Origin: Planctomycetia bacterium
GTDB taxonomy: Bacteria > Planctomycetota > Planctomycetia > Gemmatales > Gemmataceae
DNA length: 10,455 bases
Assembly (NCBI GenBank): GCA_022616395.1
Contig: JAKEEV010000924.1
Span: 1-10,455 of the forward strand
Direction: 5' to 3'
Positions 1 through 5,510 of the stretch are shown one piece after another. The notes below the pieces were generated by a model. The model was not told the DNA's origin, ran no database searches, and worked only from the letters and a program-made list of their open reading frames with translations. The position numbers were made by a program, and so were the translations under genes. Position 1 is the first letter of the stretch, and each line of letters opens with the position of its first letter.

Positions 1-375
1 ATTGAGAGGAAACGGAATGAGGAAATACCCCTGAAATGCTCCCTCCGGAGAAAGCCCGAAGGCCCGCATCGCTGCGTAGAAAGGTAACATTCCCAGGTGA
101 GTATCAGACCAAGCCGTCACCCCGGTTTCGGGGTAGAACATCGGCGCGTCCCAGAACGAATCAACCCGTCCGGTCAGATAGCGGTAGCCGTGTTCCAGGA
201 TGTAGTTATTCAGCCGGTTATCGCCCGTGTCTCCAGGCAGATATTCGCCGGCGGTGACGACCACGCGAATTGGAAATGAGAGAAAGCCGACACAGAAGGC
301 GATCATCACAACGGCCCACCCGCTCAAGCCCCACGGCTGGGGCATCTGGCGCGGCTGTGGTTGATCCACGGTCAT
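1..375 (-). CDS. Partial multi-pass membrane protein, paralogue of the next gene upstream (N-terminal 125 aa)
   Basis: The ATG at 373-375 on the minus strand opens a frame that stays open for 125 codons to the window edge, so the C-terminus is missing. A Shine-Dalgarno-like GGAGAA (385-390) lies 9 bases upstream. The visible part has a short cytoplasmic-looking N-terminus, a hydrophobic segment at about residues 17-36, then a polar loop with PGDTGDNRLN (47-56), LEHGY, YLTG, GVTAWSD and HLGMLP motifs, and the start of a second membrane segment (FLIPF). Residues 47-125 align without gaps to residues 46-124 of the 585-aa protein encoded at 415-2172, with 55 of 79 identical by hand count, so the two are tandem duplicates. 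It starts 39 bases after that gene's stop, probably in the same transcript. Function is inferred only: a GT-C-like or YfhO-like membrane glycosyltransferase-type protein. The acidic first extracytoplasmic loop fits that, but no family is certain. Confidence 0.85.
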   Translation of the reverse strand, partial: MTVDQPQPRQMPQPWGLSGWAVVMIAFCVGFLSFPIRVVVTAGEYLPGDTGDNRLNNYILEHGYRYLTGRVDSFWDAPMFYPETGVTAWSDTHLGMLPFYAAMRAFGLSPEGAFQGYFLIPFPLN

Positions 376-414
376 CGTGAGCGATTCTCCGGGATAGAGG
401 AGATGAGTCGCGGG

Positions 415-2172
415 TCACTCGATCAGCACCGGAGGATACTTCGCGCGCATCTGGGCATCGAACGCCGGGTCGGGATCTTTCGCGGGTTCGCCGATCACTA
501 TCAGCCCTTCCAACTGATCGGGGGAGACATGCGTTGTGTCGATCAGCCACTTCATAAGCGAGCGGTAGTCGGGGAAGAACTCCCACTGATTCGGAGCGCG
601 ACCCGACCAGCCATTGACAGTTCGCACTCCGCAGTCCTGAGATCCTCGCATCACGTCAAGTTGTAACCCAGCCGGCCCTTGCTGGCCGAGTTTATCCGCC
701 ACCGACGGGAACGCATACACAATCGTGGCATTGGGACGTGAGCGAATCGCTTCCGCAACTCGTTCTCGTCGCTTGACTGCCTCTGGAAGCGAAGTCCGCG
801 CCCACCACCAGTCATTCTTCCGTTGGCCCGAAGTGGGGGTGAGCCACTGATCGGTGGCGACCGCGCCGAGTGCGACAATCGCCACCCCAACCGCCGCCGG
901 TCGTGAGAATCGCTCCGCGCAGCGCGCGATCAAGTCGAAGAATGCGCCGATGGCCAACCCCGCGGGGAAGGTCAGAATCAGAGCGATGCGGCCAATCGCC
1001 CGGATTCCACTGGCTCCCGGTAACACGACAATGTGCCCGTAGTACCACGTCTCCCCGTTCTCACCAAATTTCGTTGTCAGCAAGGCCACCCCAACCGCCG
1101 CGATTGACATGATGCCCACCACCGACGCTGGCCCGCCGAACGCGCGGCCCCGAATCAACATGTAAGGCGTGACCAACAACCCCACCGCCAGCCCGAACAA
1201 CGAGAGGTTCCCTGGCGAGAGTTGGTGTTCAGTCCCCGCGCCTTCCATCGCCGAGCCGAGTTTGGTGTACTGGGCGATTTCCGGGAATGCAGCGGTCATT
1301 CCCGGCGGTGTGATCCAGGACATCGGTCGCGGAGCGTAAAGGCGGACGTGATCCTTTGGCAACTCACTCCCGTTACTGGTGTGTGCGTACGCCAGCGGCC
1401 ACAGAGCCATCACCGCAAGCGCCATCACAACCACCCGCGCCGACCACACGCGCCAGTTCGCCAGCACCAAATCGCGCCACGGGAGCCGACCACGCGACAA
1501 GATCAGAGCCGCGAGCAAACTCGTCGCGAGCAGTAAACCCAGGAAATAGCCGATGTAGACCGAAATGTACGTCTGGTAGACCAGGCACGCGCAGAGCGCG
1601 GCGAATCGCCAGGTACTTCGTGGCGCACGCAACCATTCCCAGGCAAACACTACCGCCAGCGGCACCAGGAACCGGGGAACGAGCTGCGCGTGGCCGGTCT
1701 GGGCAACGATCGGCAACCCGTAGGCGAAGATGTACCCGGTGATGGCGGCACCAACCGCGCCCAAGCCCAACCGCCGGGCCGCCCATGCAGCCGCGGCGAA
1801 GTTCAACAGAAATGGAATCAGAAACCAGCCCTGGAACGCGCGCTCTGGCGGCATTCCGATCGCGCGCAGAGCGCTGTAAAGAGGAAGCATACCGAGGTGA
1901 GCATCTGACCACGCGGTGACGCCACGAATGGGATAATACGTCCCGATGTCCCAGAAGTGATCGACCTTGCCGGTCAGATACAAATAACCGTGTTCCAGCA
2001 CCGCGAGATTGAGCCGGTTATCAACAACGTCGCCCGGCAGGTGATCGAAACGCCAGCCGACCGTTCGCCAGGGATAGTTGTAGAAGCCGATCAGAAAGGC
2101 CGCGACGACGATACTCCACCCCACCGCGCCCCAGCGAGGAGCCACCGGACGCGGGTCGGCAACTTCGGTCAT
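415..2172 (-). CDS. Multi-pass membrane protein, putative GT-C-like glycosyltransferase (585 aa)
   Basis: An integral membrane protein with roughly ten hydrophobic segments (about residues 15-33, 115-133, 138-153, 164-180, 188-226, 246-262, 323-341, 347-365, 395-413, 424-440) and a soluble C-terminal part of about 140 residues. Loop 1 after the first segment carries PGDVVDNRLN (46-55) and GVTAWSDAHLGMLP (84-97). The acidic residues there are where GT-C enzymes usually keep catalytic Asp/Glu. IRAIGR (390-395) near the last membrane segments resembles the IRAYNR stretch of the 798-aa protein at 5508-7904, suggesting a shared architecture. The frame is open further upstream to 2343, but that would overlap the 3' end of the preceding gene by 122 bases. 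The start at 2172 matches the start of the paralogue at 375 and has GAGAG 8 bases upstream. Lipid-linked sugar transfer to the envelope is inference; a YfhO-like or unassigned membrane protein is the alternative. Confidence 0.88.
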   Translation of the reverse strand: MTEVADPRPVAPRWGAVGWSIVVAAFLIGFYNYPWRTVGWRFDHLPGDVVDNRLNLAVLEHGYLYLTGKVDHFWDIGTYYPIRGVTAWSDAHLGMLPLYSALRAIGMPPERAFQGWFLIPFLLNFAAAAWAARRLGLGAVGAAITGYIFAYGLPIVAQTGHAQLVPRFLVPLAVVFAWEWLRAPRSTWRFAALCACLVYQTYISVYIGYFLGLLLATSLLAALILSRGRLPWRDLVLANWRVWSARVVVMALAVMALWPLAYAHTSNGSELPKDHVRLYAPRPMSWITPPGMTAAFPEIAQYTKLGSAMEGAGTEHQLSPGNLSLFGLAVGLLVTPYMLIRGRAFGGPASVVGIMSIAAVGVALLTTKFGENGETWYYGHIVVLPGASGIRAIGRIALILTFPAGLAIGAFFDLIARCAERFSRPAAVGVAIVALGAVATDQWLTPTSGQRKNDWWWARTSLPEAVKRRERVAEAIRSRPNATIVYAFPSVADKLGQQGPAGLQLDVMRGSQDCGVRTVNGWSGRAPNQWEFFPDYRSLMKWLIDTTHVSPDQLEGLIVIGEPAKDPDPAFDAQMRAKYPPVLIE

Positions 2173-2221
2173 GAGCGGTTCTCTCGTAGCTAGAAGATCC
2201 ATTCGCCAAGCGGATGCCGCG

Positions 2222-3943
2222 TCAGTCCAAAGGAGGCGAGCCGGACGGATCCCGGAAATCGTAAAGCACAAATGTTGCCGTGCGAGCCAGCGGACGTTTG
2301 GTCTGGAGGTACGCCAGCGCGTTGACCTTTGCGGGCGGTGCATCGGGTTGAAGCGAAATCACTGTGTAACTCACTGCCAGCACATTCGGGCCAACCGCCG
2401 TCCGCAAGTCTCCCTCCGAGTTGATCGCCAGCGACTCCATCGGAATCACCCGGAACGGATCGCGCTTCGCCGCGGGGTCCGTGCCAAAATACCAGATCAC
2501 GACCGGTGGGCGACTGTTGGCTTCACGCCAGGCCACGAGGTCGGGAATCCCCTGTCCCCAGTCCAGGTTTGAATCGGTCATCTGTCGCGGAGCTGCTTCC
2601 AGCCCACCAAATGCCTGATTTACGTAGCACAGCCCGTGCGGCCACACCCAGACCGAAGTTGCCATGATGGTGAGTACCGCAACCGCGCCAAACCATTTCG
2701 CGCACTGCGGGTAAGCACGCGCCACACCGACGGCGACCGCGATGTAACCCATCGCGATTACCGGCATCGCCAGGCGAACGCCAATTTGAAGATTGGCGGA
2801 AAGCAGCGCCCCGAGCATCAGAAGAGCTGCGAGCGCGAACGGATTGAGCATCGCTCGCGGGCGAATCACCAAAAGTGCCGCCAGCACGAATACCGGCAGC
2901 GGAACCTTCATCGCGATCATCAGCGGAAAGTAATAACGGTATCCGTTGGGGTAGTAGGTGCCATTGACGAACGTGGGGCGGCCGACGCTGTCGCGCCACC
3001 ACTGGAAGGCAAATGCGCCCAGAGCGTGGGGTACGCGGTCATTCTGGTACTTCGCGGCCAACTCCTTGTACTTGTCCGCGAGTGGTTCGTGCGGGGGAAC
3101 GAGTTGCGAGACGTGCGTGAGCGGTTTCTTCCCTCCTTCCTCGGGGCGACCGCAGTAGAGTAGCGCGATGGTTGCTCCGATCACGATGACCACGGCCGCC
3201 GCGAGCACCGAGCGAATCACTGCTCCGGCCACTCGACGAACCCATGGCCCAAGTCCGCCGCCAGGCGGGGAAAGATGGCCGTTGGCGAATCGATAACAGA
3301 CCTCAAAGGCCACCAGGATGAGTCCGCCATACAGAAGCGCTGAAAGTTTGCAGAGAACCGCGACTCCGTACCAGAGTCCCGGCAGAAGGATTCGCTTCCA
3401 CCATCCACCGCTACGGCCCGCGAAGACCGCGCGCGCGAAGGCCATCAGAGCCGCCGCTGTCGCGACATCCGTTGTCGCGAGCGTTGCGTGTCCCAGAACC
3501 GTTGGATCGGCCGCGATCAAGCCGGCTGCGATTCGCCCCGCCCAAACTCCTCCCGCAGTGCGCCCCAACCGCCACGCGGAGATAATTAATAACAGGAGCC
3601 AGCCAAGAGTGACCGCTCGCGCCCCGTGGAGCTTCGTCACCATCTCTTCTTCGGTGAAGAGCAACGTGCCAGTCCGCTTCTCGTAGATGCGAAGAGGAAT
3701 CGTACACATCTCAGGTGGAAGGGGCATTATTCCTTCGGATGTGGATCGCCAGCAGTACCATTCGCGCCAGTCTTCCAGGCCAACTTCGAGGTATCGCGGT
3801 TCGTCATACGTCGCCCCGATGCGTGGCGAGGCGGTCAAGCACCAAGCTGCTGACCACGCGGCCAAAAGCGCCAGCCAGAGCAGATCAACCCACCAGCGCT
3901 CAAGCGTCGGGGTTGCCGGAGGTGGGCTTTCGCTCGCCATCAT
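2222..3943 (-). CDS. GT39/PMT-like phospholipid carrier-dependent glycosyltransferase
   Basis: Predicted to transfer a sugar from a polyprenyl-phosphate carrier to a protein or glycan on the outer face of the cytoplasmic membrane (family knowledge plus inference for the acceptor). Evidence: one membrane segment (about 19-38) followed by loop 1 with TYDEPRY (45-51), whose Asp-Glu pair corresponds to the essential DE of the PMT/GT39 family. Then ADPTVLGHATLATTDVATAA (145-164), typical of family membrane helices; NLQIGVRLAMP (384-394), like the family N-x-G-V-R-H-x-L-P motif; and TDSNLDWGQGIPDL (456-469), a frequent hallmark near the C-terminus. About ten membrane segments and 573 residues fit the family. 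The longest frame begins at a TTG at 3961 with no SD; tandem ATGs at 3943 and 3940 are preferred, with a weak GGACG upstream. It ends 49 bases before the next gene on the same strand, suggesting co-transcription. Substrate unknown. Confidence 0.9.
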   Translation of the reverse strand: MMASESPPPATPTLERWWVDLLWLALLAAWSAAWCLTASPRIGATYDEPRYLEVGLEDWREWYCWRSTSEGIMPLPPEMCTIPLRIYEKRTGTLLFTEEEMVTKLHGARAVTLGWLLLLIISAWRLGRTAGGVWAGRIAAGLIAADPTVLGHATLATTDVATAAALMAFARAVFAGRSGGWWKRILLPGLWYGVAVLCKLSALLYGGLILVAFEVCYRFANGHLSPPGGGLGPWVRRVAGAVIRSVLAAAVVIVIGATIALLYCGRPEEGGKKPLTHVSQLVPPHEPLADKYKELAAKYQNDRVPHALGAFAFQWWRDSVGRPTFVNGTYYPNGYRYYFPLMIAMKVPLPVFVLAALLVIRPRAMLNPFALAALLMLGALLSANLQIGVRLAMPVIAMGYIAVAVGVARAYPQCAKWFGAVAVLTIMATSVWVWPHGLCYVNQAFGGLEAAPRQMTDSNLDWGQGIPDLVAWREANSRPPVVIWYFGTDPAAKRDPFRVIPMESLAINSEGDLRTAVGPNVLAVSYTVISLQPDAPPAKVNALAYLQTKRPLARTATFVLYDFRDPSGSPPLD

Positions 3944-4000
3944 CGCCGTCCAGAGATTCAAAGTGCAAAGAGGAAACGCGAAGTGATGATATGACTGGAA

Positions 4001-4067
4001 GGGATTGTAGTCCTCACGCTCCGCGTGAGGTGTCTTTCCTCACGAGGAGCGTGAGGACTACAATCCC
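4001..4067. repeat. 67-base palindromic element, 30-bp stem, 3' of glutamate dehydrogenase gene
   Basis: Arms 4001-4022 and 4046-4067 are perfect 22-base inverted copies (outer ends GGGATTGTAG and CTACAATCCC). After one mismatch (4023/4045) seven more bases pair (4024-4030 with 4038-4044), leaving a 7-base loop TGTCTTT. CCTCACG and CGTGAGG alternate four times within it (4012, 4024, 4038, 4050), so it can fold as one long hairpin or as two small ones. It begins 10 bases after the stop of the dehydrogenase gene, the position of a terminator, but no T-tract follows on the minus strand. It may be a dispersed REP-like element, a U-less terminator, or both. Confidence 0.9.
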
Positions 4068-4077
4068 GCACGGAACG

Positions 4078-5370
4078 TTACGGATACAGGCCACGCTTGG
4101 CCTTTTCGGTGGCGACCTTCTGCACACCGAGGCTCAGAGCCGCGATGCGGTTGGTCAGCTTCCGTTGATTCGCCTGAGAGCGGACGCGGTGGAACGCTTT
4201 GAGCATGTGCCGTTTCAACTCCGCGTTCACCTGGTTCTCATCCCACATAAACTGAGCCAGATCCTGCACCCACTCGAAGTACGAGACGGTCACGCCGCCC
4301 GCGTTGCAAAGAATGTCGGGGATCACGAAGATGTCGGTCTCGGACAGAATCGCGTCGGCTTCGGGTGTGGTCGGGCCGTTTGCGCCTTCGGCCAGGACGC
4401 GGCAGCGAAGCTTCCCCGCGTTGGCTTCAGTAATGACTCGCTCCATTGCGGCCGGAATGAGTACCGTGCAGGGTGTGGCGAGCAACTCGTCGGAGTTAAT
4501 CGTTTCGGCACTGGGGAAGCCAGCCACGGACTTTCGCTCGCTCGTTGCGATGTAGCGAATCAGCGCCTGGATGTCGATTCCGCGATCATTGCGGATAGCG
4601 CCGAACCGATCCCCGACGGCGATTATCTTCGTGCCGAGTTTATTTAACTCCTCGCAGGTCACCGAACCGACGTTACCAAACCCCTGAACCACAGCGGTCG
4701 AGTTCTCCGCGCGGAGTTTCAGTTCGGCAAGCGTTTCGGAGATGCAGTACACAACCCCGCGGCCGGTTGCTTCCTTTCGGCCCACGCAGCCTCCTAACTC
4801 AACCGGCTTACCGGTCACGATCTCAGGACAGGCGTAACCGACTTTCATCGAGTACGTGTCGTAGATCCACGCCATCGTCTGCTCGTCGGTGCCCATGTCC
4901 GGGGCCATTACGTCAGTTCGCGGGCCGATGATGTTGAGAATCTCCTCGGTGAAGCGTCTCGTGAGCCGTTCCTTTTCGCCGCCCCGAAGTTCGGCCGGGT
5001 CCACCGCGATTCCGCCCTTCGCCCCGCCATACGGCAAGTTCATGATGCCGCACTTCCAGCTCATCCACATCGCCAGAGCCGCGACCTCGCCCAGATCGAC
5101 ATGCTTGGCGTAACGCAACCCGCCCTTGCTCGGCCCGCTCGTCAACGAATGCTGCACGCGGTAGCCAATGAACACCTCTGTTCGATTGTCTTCCATGCGC
5201 ACTGGAATCGCGACAATCTGGGAGCGCTTGGGAACCATCATCCGCTCGGCGATGCCCGCGTCCAGGTCGATGGCACGAGCCACCGTGCGCAATTGCTGAC
5301 ACGCCATCAGATAGGTCGCGGACGAACTAAACGGATTTGAAGCTGGGTTGCCAGGAGGCATCGCGGACAT
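4078..5370 (-). CDS. gdhA: Glutamate dehydrogenase (Glu/Leu/Phe/Val dehydrogenase family)
   Basis: A cytoplasmic oxidoreductase, predicted to interconvert glutamate with 2-oxoglutarate and ammonia using NAD(P). The 430 residues match the usual 410-450 of the hexameric class. Visible landmarks: GPSKGGLRY (79-87) with substrate Lys82; WKCGIMNLPYGGAKGG (105-120) with substrate Lys106 and the catalytic Lys118; APDMGT (156-161) with catalytic Asp158; the Rossmann loop GFGNVG (230-235); EGANGPTT (328-335); ILCNAGGVTVSYFEW (353-367). These lie in the expected order, so the protein looks intact. NAD versus NADP preference cannot be called. The frame extends upstream to 5511, but that part is the antisense of a palindrome; the ATG at 5370 has GAGGTG five bases upstream and removes the overlap. 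It sits between membrane glycosyltransferase-type genes without a clear metabolic link, and has its own -10 box and flanking palindromes. A leucine or phenylalanine dehydrogenase is less likely, because the length and motifs fit GDH. Confidence 0.96.
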   Translation of the reverse strand: MSAMPPGNPASNPFSSSATYLMACQQLRTVARAIDLDAGIAERMMVPKRSQIVAIPVRMEDNRTEVFIGYRVQHSLTSGPSKGGLRYAKHVDLGEVAALAMWMSWKCGIMNLPYGGAKGGIAVDPAELRGGEKERLTRRFTEEILNIIGPRTDVMAPDMGTDEQTMAWIYDTYSMKVGYACPEIVTGKPVELGGCVGRKEATGRGVVYCISETLAELKLRAENSTAVVQGFGNVGSVTCEELNKLGTKIIAVGDRFGAIRNDRGIDIQALIRYIATSERKSVAGFPSAETINSDELLATPCTVLIPAAMERVITEANAGKLRCRVLAEGANGPTTPEADAILSETDIFVIPDILCNAGGVTVSYFEWVQDLAQFMWDENQVNAELKRHMLKAFHRVRSQANQRKLTNRIAALSLGVQKVATEKAKRGLYP

Positions 5371-5375
5371 AAACG

Positions 5376-5381
5376 CACCTC
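5376..5381 (-). promoter_or_regulatory. Ribosome binding site deciding the dehydrogenase start
   Basis: GAGGTG on the minus strand lies five bases before the ATG at 5370 and matches the anti-SD core. No comparable site precedes the longer frame start at 5511, so it fixes the start at 5370. Confidence 0.75.
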
Positions 5382-5421
5382 GAACGGGGGAGAGAAACCG
5401 TCGGTTGGCACTGCCTGCGGA

Positions 5422-5446
5422 ATTATACGGCACGAAACGGTTCGTG
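5422..5446 (-). promoter_or_regulatory. Candidate promoter (-10 box) and operator for glutamate dehydrogenase gene
   Basis: On the minus strand a consensus TATAAT occupies 5427-5422, giving a predicted transcript start near 5415 and a leader of about 45 bases before the ATG at 5370. Three bases upstream of it is the inverted repeat CACGAA-ACGG-TTCGTG (5431-5446), which fills the spacer between -10 and -35, where a repressor or activator dimer could bind. No good TTGACA is seen at 16-18 bases; the -35 position falls in the large palindrome starting at 5445. The -10 and inverted repeat are seen directly; activity is inferred. Confidence 0.5.
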
Positions 5447-5510
5447 AGCGTCGAGGCGTCAGCCCGACGGTGACCGGAACAACACCGTCGGGCTGACGCC
5501 TCGACGCTCA
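5445..5510. repeat. Perfect 28-bp inverted repeat with 10-base loop, overlapping a stop codon
   Basis: Arms 5445-5472 and 5483-5510 are exact reverse complements (TGAGCGTCGAGGCGTCAGCC at the outer left side), with loop ACCGGAACAA (5473-5482). The right arm's outermost bases 5508-5510 are the TGA stop of the 798-aa protein gene, so translation ends exactly where the palindrome begins. On the minus strand no T-tract follows. It lies between that gene and the dehydrogenase promoter and could act as a transcription terminator, an mRNA 3' end stabiliser, or a dispersed repetitive palindrome. Confidence 0.92.

Noticed and set aside
1373..1912. Minus-strand frame of 179 codons inside the 585-aa protein gene
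   Set aside because: It is an Arg-rich out-of-frame shadow; the main frame carries the membrane segments and paralogue similarity.
2173..2343. N-terminal extension of the 585-aa protein up to 2343
   Set aside because: It would overlap the preceding gene by 122 bases, is Arg-rich and unlike the paralogue, whose start aligns with 2172.
3715..4647. Plus-strand open frame of 310 codons
   Set aside because: It runs antisense across the GT39-like gene start, the 67-base palindrome and the 3' end of the dehydrogenase gene, and its translation has no recognisable domain.
4001..5510. Palindromes as terminal inverted repeats of an insertion sequence
   Set aside because: The two palindromes are each self-complementary but not inverted copies of one another, the enclosed gene is a dehydrogenase, and no target-site duplication was seen.
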